Origin: Anaerobiospirillum sp. NML120449
GTDB taxonomy: Bacteria > Pseudomonadota > Gammaproteobacteria > Enterobacterales > Succinivibrionaceae
Direction: 5' to 3'
NCBI RefSeq assembly: GCF_023051105.1
Contig: NZ_JALKIL010000009.1
Coordinates: 62,001-126,000, forward strand
DNA: 64,000 nt
Under the pieces are notes generated by a model, which had not been told where the DNA came from, made no database searches, and saw only the letters and a list, made by a program, of their open reading frames with translations. Shown in pieces: positions 38,508 to 48,539 of this stretch; the first letter of the stretch is position 1; each line of letters begins with the position of its first letter. A program made the translations under genes and the position numbers.

Positions 38508-40085
38508 ATGAAAATAAATCTTCCTGTTACGAACAAAAGAATTAATTTTGGCAAAGACGTCAAAATTATTTCCTTCACCGATTTAAAGGGCATTATCACC
38601 AAGGTCAATAAGGCCTTTACTGATATTTCCGGTTATTCTGAGGAAGAACTGATGGGGCAGCCGCACAATATCGTGCGCCACCCTGATATGCCACCTGCAG
38701 CTTTTGCTCTGATGTGGGCAACCATCAAGCAGGGCAAGCCTTTCATGGCCGTTGTAAAGAACCGTGCCAAGACCGGTGATTACTACTGGGTCAATGCCTT
38801 TATTTCCCCTGTATTTGAAAACGGAGAAATCATTGGTTATGAGTCAGTCCGTTATCCACCTGATCAGCGTGATGTAGTGCGCTCTGAGATTATCTACAAG
38901 AAGCTGATGAAAGGTGAGCGTCTTACCCCAAGAATTCCTTATCCTCCAAAGTCCTATCAGTTTGCCTTTGGCGGAGCTGTCGTGGCTCTGGGCCTGTTTT
39001 TCCTGCATCCTGTAGCAGGCTTTGGTGCAGCTCTGCTGTTGCCATTTTTAAGCGTAGCCCATCAGCGTTACATTATGCAGCGCAAGATCCACAATATGAT
39101 CAAGCTGCTGCCATCAGTGTACGACCACCCGGTAAGTCGTCTGTGCTACTCCCATGACCGCGAAGATGAGGTCATGTCAGGTCTGCGTCTTGCCATTCTG
39201 ACCAACAATGCCAACATGATGTCCATGATTAATCGCGTTGAAGACGCCATCGACATTATTGTTGACAAGGCAAATGCCAGTGCCGATCTCTCTCATCAGA
39301 GTGCCGGTGACATTACCCGTCAGAGCGACATGGTGCAGAGCATCATGGAAGCTATTTCCACTATGAACTCCATGCTCGAGGAGCTGAGCAACTCTGTTAA
39401 CTCAACTGACAAGTTTGCCTATGAGACCCAGGAGCAGGTAGAGGATACTTTCCAGGCTACCCAGAATAACAAGCAGGCTCTGAGTGATATCTCTGATGGT
39501 GCCAATAATCTGGTGGATGTAGTTCAGCAGCTGGCAAGCAGTGCTGACAAGATTTCCGAGCTGTTACGTACTATTGTTGACATTTCCGATCACACCAATC
39601 TGCTTGCCCTTAACGCCTCCATTGAGGCTGCCCGTGCCGGTGAGCTGGGCCGAGGCTTTGCTGTGGTGGCTGATGAAGTACGTGCTCTGGCTATCAAGTC
39701 CAAGTCATGCACAGCTGAGATTAACATCTGCGTTACCGATCTCATCAAGAACAGCCAGAAGGCTGTTTCAGCCTCACAGGACTCTCTGTCACTTTCTGAT
39801 GCCGGTCATGAGGCCATTGTTGACTCAGCACGCAAGTTTGATGAAATCAAGAGCCATATCAGCCGCATTACCGAGATGACTCATACCATGAATACTACTA
39901 TTGCCACCCAGGCATCGGTAGCTTCCCAGATCGAAAGCGACGCCTCTCACGTCAACGATCTGGCTCAGGAATGCAGTTCTATTGCCCAGGAATCTGACAA
40001 GTCCCTGATGGCTGCCAGAAAGACCCTGCAAAATCTTGATGATATGGTTCACCGATTCGAGACCGAATATCAGCGCACCCTCTAA
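38508..40085 (+). CDS. aer: Aer-like aerotaxis/redox chemotaxis transducer, 525 aa
   Basis: A GTG 15 bases upstream is possible, but the ATG at 38508 has GAGGA at proper spacing. The PAS domain (residues ~10-115) closely matches E. coli Aer: [20 protein letters not shown] contains the Arg-His-Pro-Asp segment and is followed by the Trp implicated in FAD binding. A hydrophobic hairpin anchor lies at about 150-185 without a periplasmic domain, as in Aer. A HAMP-like/coiled-coil stretch and the signalling domain follow, with the highly conserved tip [18 protein letters not shown] that contacts CheA and CheW. The C-terminus has no NWETF-type methylation tether. It senses redox state through FAD and steers motility; fitting for a motile anaerobe or microaerophile. 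Confidence 0.9.
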   Translation: MKINLPVTNKRINFGKDVKIISFTDLKGIITKVNKAFTDISGYSEEELMGQPHNIVRHPDMPPAAFALMWATIKQGKPFMAVVKNRAKTGDYYWVNAFISPVFENGEIIGYESVRYPPDQRDVVRSEIIYKKLMKGERLTPRIPYPPKSYQFAFGGAVVALGLFFLHPVAGFGAALLLPFLSVAHQRYIMQRKIHNMIKLLPSVYDHPVSRLCYSHDREDEVMSGLRLAILTNNANMMSMINRVEDAIDIIVDKANASADLSHQSAGDITRQSDMVQSIMEAISTMNSMLEELSNSVNSTDKFAYETQEQVEDTFQATQNNKQALSDISDGANNLVDVVQQLASSADKISELLRTIVDISDHTNLLALNASIEAARAGELGRGFAVVADEVRALAIKSKSCTAEINICVTDLIKNSQKAVSASQDSLSLSDAGHEAIVDSARKFDEIKSHISRITEMTHTMNTTIATQASVASQIESDASHVNDLAQECSSIAQESDKSLMAARKTLQNLDDMVHRFETEYQRTL

Positions 40086-40167
40086 CAATTTCCATTTCAG
40101 GTGTTGCCGCCCTCTGACCGTCCAATTTGAGGGCTACGGGCTTCGGCCCGGGCAACTCACACTAGTC

Positions 40168-40206
40168 TAAAATCCTGCCCTGCTTTGCATGGCGGGATTT
40201 TTTTGC
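40168..40206 (+). terminator. Terminator of the aer-like gene
   Basis: aatcctgcc…ggcgggatt (one G-T pair) with a long T-run after it. Confidence 0.85.
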
Positions 40207-40276
40207 GCCTGTGACCTGTGCCACCGGATCTGATATGCGCTCATCTGACTGCTTCAAATGCCGTCTGCAGATACGA

Positions 40277-40311
40277 CAGCGCCGCTCCCGAGGAAAACAG
40301 GAGCGGCGCTG
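40277..40311 (-). terminator. Hairpin at the end of the his cluster
   Basis: A perfect 12-bp stem (cagcgccgctcc / ggagcggcgctg) 65 bases past the hisI stop. No T-tract follows on the minus strand, so it may stabilise the mRNA end rather than terminate. Confidence 0.55.
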
Positions 40312-40377
40312 GGCTGTATGAGCTTCACAGGGCAAAGGCATCAGTGACTGCCCGGTGACAGCAGGAAGTATCTTTGC

Positions 40378-40767
40378 TTAGAGCAGGCCGCGCTGGGCAG
40401 CAAGATACTTTACAGAAGCGTCAGCCATAGGGCTGGAATCAAAGCAGCTTACTGTGCCCTTGTGGCAGGTAGGACCTTCAGGACGGGCCATGATGAGCAG
40501 GGCGTCTTTGTCGCAGTCAACGGTAATGGAGCGCAGGTGCAGATAGTTTTTGCTCTCCTCGCCCTTGGTCCACAGCTTCTGGCGATCGCGTGACCAGAAG
40601 GTAACAAGTCGGGTATCCAGAGTCTTTTGCAGAGCTTCCTGATTCATGTAGCCAAGCATTAAAACCTGGCCGTTCTGGGCATTCTGCACAATGGCAGGAA
40701 TGAGGCCATCACCCTTGGCAAAATCAAGCTCTTCGAGCTTTTCAAAACCATGGCAAAACTCACGCAC
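40378..40767 (-). CDS. hisI: Phosphoribosyl-AMP cyclohydrolase
   Basis: 129 residues. It opens the adenine ring of PR-AMP (step 3 of histidine synthesis). [15 protein letters not shown] and the zinc-site region VDCDKDALL…[12 protein letters not shown] are intact. The protein stops where E. coli HisIE continues into the HisE pyrophosphohydrolase, so this is a stand-alone HisI; no hisE was found in the window. It starts with GTG at 40767 and overlaps the end of hisF by eight bases, so the two are translationally coupled. Confidence 0.95.
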   Translation of the reverse strand: MREFCHGFEKLEELDFAKGDGLIPAIVQNAQNGQVLMLGYMNQEALQKTLDTRLVTFWSRDRQKLWTKGEESKNYLHLRSITVDCDKDALLIMARPEGPTCHKGTVSCFDSSPMADASVKYLAAQRGLL

Positions 40768-41533
40768 GGGTTACTACTCCTTTGGATTTGAGGTAAGCCT
40801 TAAGCTCACCGATGTTAATAATCTGCCTGTGGAAAACGGATGCAGCCAGTGCGCCTGAAACATCAGCCTGTTCAAAAGCATCAAGGAAGTGCTCCATGGC
40901 ACCTGCACCGCCTGAGGCAATCAGAGGCACATTGCATATTTCCTGTACGGCCTTGAGCTGTCTGATGTCATAGCCGTTTTTCATGCCGTCCTGATTCATC
41001 ATGTTGAGCACGATTTCACCGGCACCGCGCTTTTGTACTTCAGCTACCCAGTCAAGGGTCTTCCATGCAGTAGTGGTGATGGTCTTTTCATCGCCGGTAA
41101 ACTGCTTGACCAGATACTGATCGCTGTCGGCATCGTAGTAGCTGTCAATGCCCACCACTACACACTGAACGCCAAAGCGGTCAGCAAGACGAGTGATGAG
41201 TTCAGGGTCTGACAGAGCCGGGGAGTTGATGGAAATCTTGTCGGCACCATACTCAAGAATGGTACGGGCATCTTCAATGGTTCTGATGCCGCCGGCTACT
41301 GCAAAAGGAATATTGATGACCTCAGCAATACGGGCCACCCATGACTTGTCTACTTTATTACCATGGGCTGAGGCAGTGATGTCATAAAAGACCAGCTCAT
41401 CAGCGCCTTCTTCGGCATAACGTCGGGCCAGATCGACAATAGATCCTACCACTTCATGGTTCTTAAACTGAACTCCCTTGACGACCACGCCATCGCGCAC
41501 GTCAAGGCAGGGGATAATTCTTTTAGCCAGCAT
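40760..41533 (-). CDS. hisF: Imidazole glycerol phosphate synthase cyclase subunit
   Basis: 257 residues starting [15 protein letters not shown], which fixes the start at 41533 by alignment with E. coli HisF rather than at an upstream in-frame codon. A TIM barrel that uses ammonia from HisH to make imidazole glycerol phosphate and AICAR. The catalytic Asp of CLDV and the second Asp in the VVGID strand are present, as are the phosphate-binding loops VAGGI and ASGGAG. It overlaps hisI. Confidence 0.96.
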   Translation of the reverse strand: MLAKRIIPCLDVRDGVVVKGVQFKNHEVVGSIVDLARRYAEEGADELVFYDITASAHGNKVDKSWVARIAEVINIPFAVAGGIRTIEDARTILEYGADKISINSPALSDPELITRLADRFGVQCVVVGIDSYYDADSDQYLVKQFTGDEKTITTTAWKTLDWVAEVQKRGAGEIVLNMMNQDGMKNGYDIRQLKAVQEICNVPLIASGGAGAMEHFLDAFEQADVSGALAASVFHRQIINIGELKAYLKSKGVVTRA

Positions 41534-41703
41534 CTGGTAAATCTCATGATTGTTTGGCCACATGAGGGCATGATGCAGTCAGGCACGGCTGCGTCATGCC
41601 CGGCATCTGCTGTTCAGCATGGCAAAGCGCTGCGGCAGCCATGCTGCAGGCCAGGGGCAAGGCAGCGCAGCTGCAGGCAGCAGCTGTGCAGCCGGGCTGC
41701 AGG

Positions 41704-42438
41704 TCAGTCCTCAGGCCACAGGGCCAGGGCCTCAGGCAGGGTAAAGGCGCCGCTAAGCAGGGAGCGGCCCAGAACGGCTGAGCGGGCACCCAGTGCGCGC
41801 AGAGCTTTGATGTCATCAAGGGAGGAGATTCCGCCTGAGGCAATTACATCAAGATCAGGGAAGCGAACAGCCAGCTGTTCATAAAGGCTGTTATTGGCTC
41901 CCTGCATCATGCCGTCGCGGGAAATGTCAGTGACCAGAACATGACGCAGCCCTGAACGTGAGAAATCTTCAAGCAGCTCGTACAGACCGTGCTCTGAATT
42001 CTCAAGCCAGCCGTGAATGGCGACCTCTGGTCGGCCGTCGATAATGCGCACATCAAGTGCAAGGCAGATAGCCTCAGGACCAAAGTCTCTCAGCAGTCTG
42101 TGACCAAACTCAGGGTCTTTGACTGCAGCTGAACCGACAACCACACGCTTTACGCCGGCATTGAGCAGGCTGCTGACATCCTCATAAGTACGGATGCCAC
42201 CGCCTGTCTGTATAGGGCATTCAGTGGCTTTGACCATGCGACTTATCAGCTCGAGCTGACGACAGGCCGGGTCTCTGGCTCCGTCCAGATCCACAATATG
42301 GATAAGAGCAGCGCCCTGAGATGCGTATTCAGTTACACGGGCTACCGGGTCAAGATCAAAAACGGTCTTTTCATTAAAGTCGCCCTGCTTCAGGCGCACA
42401 ATCTGGCCATCAATCAGGTCTAAAGCGGGAATAAGCAT
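41704..42438 (-). CDS. hisA: ProFAR isomerase
   Basis: 244 residues. A TIM-barrel isomerase converting ProFAR to PRFAR. The catalytic Asp near residue 7 (PALDLIDG) and the Asp of LALDVRI near 128 are present, with phosphate-binding TGGGIR and SGGIS loops. The start MLIPALDLIDG matches the family. A 170-base gap to hisF and a 378-base repeat-filled gap to hisH are unusual for this normally compact operon. Confidence 0.96.
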   Translation of the reverse strand: MLIPALDLIDGQIVRLKQGDFNEKTVFDLDPVARVTEYASQGAALIHIVDLDGARDPACRQLELISRMVKATECPIQTGGGIRTYEDVSSLLNAGVKRVVVGSAAVKDPEFGHRLLRDFGPEAICLALDVRIIDGRPEVAIHGWLENSEHGLYELLEDFSRSGLRHVLVTDISRDGMMQGANNSLYEQLAVRFPDLDVIASGGISSLDDIKALRALGARSAVLGRSLLSGAFTLPEALALWPED

Positions 42439-42612
42439 AAACTGGTTCCAGGGGTAATCATAGCTGCGCTGCTGTCACAGTCCACAGGTCAGCGTCGAAC
42501 GGGGGCTTTAACTGTCCGGCAGAGCTGCGCAAACGATGGCATCTCACAGGACTTTCGGACAACGCGACGTGCGATGCTGTCGCACTCCAGCAGGTGCGCA
42601 AGGTGCGCTCAT

Positions 42613-42750
42613 GCTGCGGGCAGGCGTACTCTTGCCACAGGCGGGCCGGGCAGCTCATGCTGCGGGCAGGCGTACTCTTGCCTCAGCCGGGCCGGGCAGC
42701 TCATGCTGCGGGCAGGCGTACTCTTGCCACAGGCCGGCCGGGCTGCCCAT
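42613..42750. repeat. Tandem repeat, 3 x 46 bp, between hisA and hisH
   Basis: Three units of gctgcgggcaggcgtactct…gggccgggcagctcat; the last is diverged. It fills the 378-base gap 42439-42816, which contains no gene. Confidence 0.85.
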
Positions 42751-42816
42751 GATTTTCCTGCCGCAGGCAGGCTGTCTGCAGGGACGTGAACCATGCCTCA
42801 GAGGCTGCAGGCGTGA

Positions 42817-43479
42817 TTAGAGTTCAAGAAAATTCTGGAGCAGGCGGGCACCATTGGCGCCGGACTTTTCAGGGTGGAACTGAACACCCATGAAATTGTC
42901 GCGGCAGATGGCGGCTGAAAACTCCTGACCATACTCGGATCGGGCAATAGTGCAGTCACTTACACCAAGGCAGAATGAGTGCACAAAATAGAAAGAGCTT
43001 TCCTGCTCAATGCCTTTAAACAGAGGATGATCGTTGTGCACGACAGTGTTCCATCCCATGTGAGGCAGCGGAAGCTTTTCAGCGCTGACATCAATCAGGC
43101 GTACCACGCCAGGTACTATGCCCAGGGTATTAATGCATTTGACTGGTTCATTGAGCGGAACCTCGGCTGAGGCTGCAGCCTGAACCTGCATTCCAAGACA
43201 GATGCCCAGCAGAGGGCGCTCATAATGGACAATAAAGTCCGTAAGCTCGGAACGTGCTTCACGATCATCGCCACACAGTGCCGGTATCTGATCGGATGTG
43301 GTGCCCAGCAGGCCGGCCATAACAGCCGAGGCTGTGCCTACACCAGGCATGATAAGACGGTCAGCTTCACGCAGCACTTTGACATCAGAGGTGATGGTGG
43401 CATCTACCCCCAGTCGTCTGAGGGCCTGAACCACGGAGTTGAAATTGGCCGCTTTGGTATCGACTATACAGACTTTCAT
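42817..43479 (-). CDS. hisH: Imidazole glycerol phosphate synthase glutaminase subunit
   Basis: 220 residues from the ATG at 43479 (MKVCIVDTKAANFNS); an ATG 18 bases upstream is possible. A class I glutamine amidotransferase that feeds ammonia to HisF. The nucleophile Cys is in LLGICLGMQ, and the His-Glu pair in VQFHPEKSG. Family PGVG loop present. A 12-residue loop around GTTSDQIPALCGDDREARSE is slightly longer than in E. coli. Confidence 0.95.
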   Translation of the reverse strand: MKVCIVDTKAANFNSVVQALRRLGVDATITSDVKVLREADRLIMPGVGTASAVMAGLLGTTSDQIPALCGDDREARSELTDFIVHYERPLLGICLGMQVQAAASAEVPLNEPVKCINTLGIVPGVVRLIDVSAEKLPLPHMGWNTVVHNDHPLFKGIEQESSFYFVHSFCLGVSDCTIARSEYGQEFSAAICRDNFMGVQFHPEKSGANGARLLQNFLEL

Positions 43480-43898
43480 ACAAATCTGACGCCTCATGCC
43501 ATCTGACTCATGTAAGCTTATGGCTGGAGACGCCCTCCATTTCTGTTTTTAATCGGACTCCAGCCTCAGGGCCGGAGTGAGCATGACAGTAAGACCATGT
43601 CAGTAAGCTGCATGACTGTCGCTGCCTGCTGCCTGACTGTCGCATGCATGCTGCCTGCAGGCATACATGGGTCATGCCTGCGCCTGCAGACACGCATTGG
43701 GCATGCATACATGCCGGCTGCTGGCGTTCATACTTGTGCCATGCCTGTGGCCCCACATGCTGATTTAGAGACAGGCTGCGCAGTCTGCTGAGCAGACTGC
43801 TGTGCAAAGTGCGGCGCAGATTGCCTGAGCAGACTACGGCGCAAAATGCTTTGCAAACTGCGGCGCAGACTGTGGGGTGTAATGGTCTACTTTGTGCT
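43480..43898. other. Gap between hisH and hisB
   Basis: 419 bases with no gene. 43780-43870 has loose repeats of ctgcggcgcagactg, and 43640-43740 is rich in gcatgc. Both look like decayed repeats. Confidence 0.5.
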
Positions 43899-45350
43899 TT
43901 AGAGAGTGCCTTTTGAGGATGGCAGCTCGGATGAGACCACGCGAATGGCCGGACGCAGAGCGCGGCCAAAGGCTTTGAACAGGGCCTCTACCTGGTGATG
44001 AGCATTGCCCGGAGTTACCTTCATGTGCAGGGTAAGACCCATGGCAACAGCAAGCGACTCAAAGAAGTGGGAGACCATCTGAGTCTCAAAGCCATTGATC
44101 TGCTCGCGGGTAAATTCGGCATCACAGGAGAACTCAATGTGAGGACGGCCTGAGATATCAAGAGCCACACTTACTTCACGGTCAGTCTGACATTCGGCGG
44201 CAGCCTCAGCCATCTGGCAGCTGCAGCCCAGAGTGCGCAGACTGCGATCATCAGGGCCTGGACTGGTACGTGGATGACGGTTGCCTGAAGCGGCCGGACA
44301 CTGTGATGAGCAGGTGTCGCAGTCCTGAAAACCGCATACAGTTGCAGTAAGCTCATCCATTGGAACAATAAAGCCAAAACGGCCAATGCCGCGCTTGTCA
44401 CCAAGGGCCTGTCTTAAGGCTGTGCCCAGAGTGATGGCTGTATCTTCAATGGTGTGGTGGCTGTCGATATGCAGATCGCCTTTTGCAGTCAGCTTGAGAT
44501 TGAAACCTGCATGGGTGGCAATCTGATCGAGCATGTGGTCAAAAAAGCCAATACCGGTATCAATAGAGGTCTCACCGCAGTGGTCAAGATCAAGCTCAAC
44601 GAGGATCTGAGTTTCACGGGTATTGCGCTCAATACGGGCGGTACGGGCCGGACGGTCATCATGAGAACAGCTGTGGTGTGAGCTCTTTTCAGTGGCCTCC
44701 TGGGCTGCATGGGCTGCAGCTGCAGAGGCACAGGCGCAGCAGGCTGTCGGAGCGCCACAGCATGCGGTGGCACCGCGTGCAGCAACCTCTTTCTCGCGGG
44801 CAGCGATGAATGCAACAATTTCGTCCCAGCTCATGGCCTTTACCTGAGCAAAAGGACTGTCGGCTGAAGAAATCTCACTGTCCTGAGCAGCATCGCCAAG
44901 GCCCACACGAATACCGACAATGCCCATGTTCTTTGCCATGGCAAGGTCAGTGTCGCGATCGCCAATGAAGTAGGAATTATTGCGGTCCCACTCATCTGAG
45001 CTCATATATGACTGTACCAGTCCCAGAGCAGGTTTACGGCACTGGCAGTTGTCCTCAGGCATGTGCGGGCAGATAAGAATCTGCTCAAAGCTAATGCCCT
45101 GAGATTCCAGAGTATTGACTATATGCTCGTGGGCTGGAGTAAAGGTATTGAGAGGAAATGCATCAGTGCCCAGACCATTCTGATTGGAAACCATGACCAT
45201 GGTATAGCCCATATCAGCAAGTTTGAGCAGAGCAGGAATCACACGGGGAAAGAAGACCACCTTGTCAAGAGCATCGACCTGATAGTCATGAGGCTCACAG
45301 ACTATGGTGCCATCCCGGTCAATAAACAGATACTTTTTCAAAACAGACAA
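43899..45350 (-). CDS. hisB: Bifunctional histidinol-phosphatase / IGP dehydratase with inserts
   Basis: About 483 residues against roughly 355 in E. coli. The N-terminal HAD phosphatase has DRDGT (Asp11/Asp13) and the zinc loop CPHMPEDNCQCRKP. The dehydratase half has FFDHMLDQ, HHTIEDTAI and the C-terminal SSKG. The extra length lies in two places: a Cys/Ala/His-rich linker at about 186-235 (…ACCGAPTACCACASAAAAHA…), and an insert at about 335-387 containing CDTCSSQC and CSCQ, between VPMDE and VALDISGRPH. The start appears to be TTG (45350, or a second TTG at 45341); there is no ATG nearby. It performs steps 6 and 8 of the pathway. Confidence 0.93.
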   Translation of the reverse strand: MSVLKKYLFIDRDGTIVCEPHDYQVDALDKVVFFPRVIPALLKLADMGYTMVMVSNQNGLGTDAFPLNTFTPAHEHIVNTLESQGISFEQILICPHMPEDNCQCRKPALGLVQSYMSSDEWDRNNSYFIGDRDTDLAMAKNMGIVGIRVGLGDAAQDSEISSADSPFAQVKAMSWDEIVAFIAAREKEVAARGATACCGAPTACCACASAAAAHAAQEATEKSSHHSCSHDDRPARTARIERNTRETQILVELDLDHCGETSIDTGIGFFDHMLDQIATHAGFNLKLTAKGDLHIDSHHTIEDTAITLGTALRQALGDKRGIGRFGFIVPMDELTATVCGFQDCDTCSSQCPAASGNRHPRTSPGPDDRSLRTLGCSCQMAEAAAECQTDREVSVALDISGRPHIEFSCDAEFTREQINGFETQMVSHFFESLAVAMGLTLHMKVTPGNAHHQVEALFKAFGRALRPAIRVVSSELPSSKGTL

Positions 45351-45660
45351 TCTCTAACGTGTTCCGGGCTCCGGACAATTCTGACGGCCAGTCCGCCGAC
45401 TGCCGGGCTTGCCGGCCTGACAGTTTAGCCGGGGATGCCGGCCGTGCAGCTTAGCCGGGCTTGGCATCCGGGTTTTCAGGCCGGGCAGTTGTGCCGGGCT
45501 GTCAGGCTGCGCTGGGGCAGCTGCTGCAGCCAGGGCTGCAGCTATTGTACGGAGCATAGTGTATTCATCTGACACAGCCGCTGCTGCTGGCAGTCTGGCC
45601 TGTGTATAGTGTGAAGGCGGCTGCCAGGAGATCGGCATTGGGACTGTGTCAGGGCCGGAC
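45351..45660. other. GC-rich gap between hisB and hisC
   Basis: Recurring ccgggc/gccggg words; no gene or clean repeat period. Confidence 0.5.
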
Positions 45661-46725
45661 TTACATGGAGGTCAGAACGCGCATGACCTCATCGAGCTCT
45701 TCTGGAGTGCCCACAGTAATACGGATATGATTTTCAAGGCCTGGCTTGCTCTCAAAAGAGCGCAGGATAATGCCTTTCTTGAGCATGCTCTCAAAGACAG
45801 CAGGGCCGTTTTCAAACTCTACGAGCAGGAAGTTGGCCTCACTTGGATGCACGCGCTTTACAGATGGCAGGGCCTGCAGATTCTCACGCAGCTTTTCGCG
45901 CAGCTCCAGAGTCTTTACTACTCTTTGCTTCATGAGGTCTACGCCGCCATGAGCAAGAGCCTGACGGGCAATCTGAGCAACAGGATCAGGTACAGGGTAT
46001 GGATCAATAACCTTGGTCATCAGGGCAATGATGTCCTTGTGAGCAAGGGTAAAGCCGCAGCGTATGCCGGCAAGGGCAAAAGCCTTGGACAGGGTGCGGG
46101 TGATAACCAGGTTGTCATACTGGCCAAGCAGAGGCACACAGGTAGCTTCCGGGCAGTACTCAATGTAGGCCTCATCCATGACAAAAAGCACCTCAGGGAA
46201 CTGACCCATAAGCTTTGTCAGCTCATCACGGTCAAAGAGAATGCCCAGAGGGTTGGCAGGGCTGTCGATAAAGACCAGCTTGACTTTAAATGGAGCTTCA
46301 TTGATGGCAGCAGCAATGGCATCGGCGCTTAAAGTGAAATCGTCATTACGACGGGCGCGGTGCACCAGAGCGTTGTTGGTGTTAGCTGCAATTTCGTACA
46401 TGCCATAGGTAGGAGGAGCAATTACAACGCCCTCGCCTGCCTCGCAGAAGGTGCGGATTAACAGGCCAATAGCTTCATCAGAACCACGGGAGACCAGAAC
46501 CTGATCACGGGTCAGGCCAGTATAATCGGCCATGCCCTGAGTAACCTCGAAAGGCTGGCAGTCAGGATAGCGGTTTAAAGTGGTGGAGTTGAAAATGTAG
46601 AATTCGGACTTTGGTGACTCATTGGCATTGAGAAAAGTGTGGCCGTGACCGCCGATACGGCGGGCTGACATATAAGGCACCAGATCCTGGACATGCTTGC
46701 AGGCAAGCTTGTTTAAATCAGTCAT
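45661..46725 (-). CDS. hisC: Histidinol-phosphate aminotransferase
   Basis: 354 residues. AAGGAG with six-base spacing selects the ATG at 46725 (MTDLNKLACKHV), 14 bases beyond the hisD stop. A fold-type I PLP enzyme: the Schiff-base Lys is in TRTLSKAFALAG, the PLP-contacting Asp in DEAYIEY, and substrate-binding NANESP near the N-terminus is present. It transfers the amino group from Glu to imidazole acetol phosphate (step 7). Confidence 0.96.
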   Translation of the reverse strand: MTDLNKLACKHVQDLVPYMSARRIGGHGHTFLNANESPKSEFYIFNSTTLNRYPDCQPFEVTQGMADYTGLTRDQVLVSRGSDEAIGLLIRTFCEAGEGVVIAPPTYGMYEIAANTNNALVHRARRNDDFTLSADAIAAAINEAPFKVKLVFIDSPANPLGILFDRDELTKLMGQFPEVLFVMDEAYIEYCPEATCVPLLGQYDNLVITRTLSKAFALAGIRCGFTLAHKDIIALMTKVIDPYPVPDPVAQIARQALAHGGVDLMKQRVVKTLELREKLRENLQALPSVKRVHPSEANFLLVEFENGPAVFESMLKKGIILRSFESKPGLENHIRITVGTPEELDEVMRVLTSM

Positions 46726-46738
46726 TTGCTCTCCTTGT

Positions 46739-48130
46739 TTATTGTGCACAGCCGCAGCATCTGGAGCTTACGGAAGCACTGCTGTCTGATTTTTCTGATG
46801 AAGAGGCTGCGCTGCAGCAGGCCGGAGCAACTTCGCCCTCATTACGGCCAATTCTGTTCAGGCGCAGGGTCACGGCATTGCGGTGGGCATCAAGTCCCTC
46901 GGCATTGGCCAGAATCTCTACAGTACGGCCGATATTGCGCAGTCCCTGCTCAGTGGCGCAGGAAATGGTATAGCGGCGGCGGAAATCATCGGTACCAAGG
47001 GCAGACGCGGTTCTGGCGTAGCCATAGGTAGGAAGGGTGTGATTGGTGCCAGAGGCATAATCACCCATGGACTCGCAGGTCCATGCACCAAGGAAGATGG
47101 ATCCGGCATTGCGCAGTCTGCCCACCAGAGCGTGAGGATCAGCGGTCTGAACAATCAGATGCTCAGGGGCGTAGGTGTTGGAAATGGCAATACACTCGTC
47201 GATGCTGCTGGTGAGAATCATGCGGCTCTTTGACAGAGCAACAGCAGTAATTTCGCGGCGTGGCAGTGCAGCCAGCTGCTCATCAATGGCCTTGCTGGTA
47301 CGCTCAAGCAGCTCACGGCTGTCTGATACCACTACTACCTGGCTGTCAGGGCCATGCTCAGCCTGAGAGAGCAGATCGGAAGCCACAAAGTCAGCATTGG
47401 CTGTCTGGTCAGCAATTACCAGTACTTCAGAAGGACCGGCCGGCATATCAATGGCTGCACCCTCAGCATCTTCGCTGACCAGACGCTTGGCCATGGTCAC
47501 AAACTGATTGCCCGGGCCAAAGATCTTGTGCACCTTGGGAACGCTCTGGGTGCCATAGGCAAGAGCAGCAACAGCATGGGCGCCGCCCATCTTGAAAATT
47601 TGGGTAATACCGCATTTGACAGCAGCGTAAATAATGCCCTCAGACAGCGGATATGGAGAGGTCAGTACCACTTCTTCACAGCCGGCAATCTGAGCAGGTA
47701 CGCCCAGCATCAGGGCTGTGGAAACCAGAGGAGCTGAGCCGCCAGGCACGTACAGACCGACCTTTTCAACAGGGTGAGTGGCAGTCTGGCACACTACACC
47801 AGGTACAGTCTCAACAGTAACATGATTTGGCTTCTGGGCACTGTGGAAAAGAGTGATGTTTTCCCAGGCATCATCAATGGCCTGTTTAAGCTCAGGATCA
47901 ATGCGCTCGCAGGCCAGGGCAATTTCCTCTTCGGTAAGCTGCAGCTGTCCATCAGGACACTTGTCCAGAGTGCGTGAATACTCAAGCAGAGCCTCATCAC
48001 CACGGGCTCTGATATTGCTGATAATGTCTTTGACAATGGAGTGAACAGATCCCTCGCTCTCTTGAGCCGGGCGCTTAAGGCAGGCCTTTCGGGCAGCCTC
48101 ATCAAGGCTGCTCCACTCAATAATATCCAT
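46739..48130 (-). CDS. hisD: Histidinol dehydrogenase with Cys-rich tail
   Basis: 463 residues from the ATG at 48130 (MDIIEWSSLDEA), chosen because it has GTGAG upstream and matches the family N-terminus; an in-frame ATG at 48190 is unlikely. A zinc enzyme making His from histidinol in two NAD-dependent steps. The conserved Glu-His pair is visible in TYAPEHL. PAGPSEVLV and the GPGNQFV region are intact. The last ~35 residues after RIGRNEGEVAP are an extension, CCSAASSSEKSDSSA…RCCGCAQ, not found in typical HisD (about 434 residues). Confidence 0.95.
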   Translation of the reverse strand: MDIIEWSSLDEAARKACLKRPAQESEGSVHSIVKDIISNIRARGDEALLEYSRTLDKCPDGQLQLTEEEIALACERIDPELKQAIDDAWENITLFHSAQKPNHVTVETVPGVVCQTATHPVEKVGLYVPGGSAPLVSTALMLGVPAQIAGCEEVVLTSPYPLSEGIIYAAVKCGITQIFKMGGAHAVAALAYGTQSVPKVHKIFGPGNQFVTMAKRLVSEDAEGAAIDMPAGPSEVLVIADQTANADFVASDLLSQAEHGPDSQVVVVSDSRELLERTSKAIDEQLAALPRREITAVALSKSRMILTSSIDECIAISNTYAPEHLIVQTADPHALVGRLRNAGSIFLGAWTCESMGDYASGTNHTLPTYGYARTASALGTDDFRRRYTISCATEQGLRNIGRTVEILANAEGLDAHRNAVTLRLNRIGRNEGEVAPACCSAASSSEKSDSSASVSSRCCGCAQ

Positions 48131-48539
48131 AATTCTCACCATAAGATAAACCACATGCGTCCTCAGACCGTGCCCATGGGCACAGCCCATGACAAGGCAA
48201 CAGGCGCAGCCTCGGCTGCAATCTCGCTACGCCTAAAGGCGCAGGCCCGGTCACGGCTACAGACACGCTACGGCGAAAGTCGCAGGCGCGGCCTCGGCTG
48301 CAATCACGCTACGGCGAAAGACGCAGGCGCGGCCACGGTCTTGGTTGTGGCTATAGCCACTGCCATGGGCCTTGCCATGGCCCCTGACTGTTACACTGGT
48401 TCAGGTCAGGGCATTTAACACATGCGGCTGAAAATTCTTATTTTGCAGCTGCACAGGTCCCGTGCCATCAGGGCTTAAAGGGGCCTGTGCATGGATGGCC
48501 GACAGCGGCCTACGGCCGGTTGGCCATGGATGCCGTCTG
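48131..48539. repeat. hisG-hisD gap with 3.5 x 41-bp repeat
   Basis: From about 48200 to 48340, units of gcaggcgcggcctcggctgc…cgctacggcgaaagac recur every 41 bases. The 409-base gap holds no gene. In E. coli hisG and hisD are separated by only a few bases. Confidence 0.8.

Noticed and set aside
45646..46332. Plus-strand 228-codon open frame
   Set aside because: Antisense to hisC.
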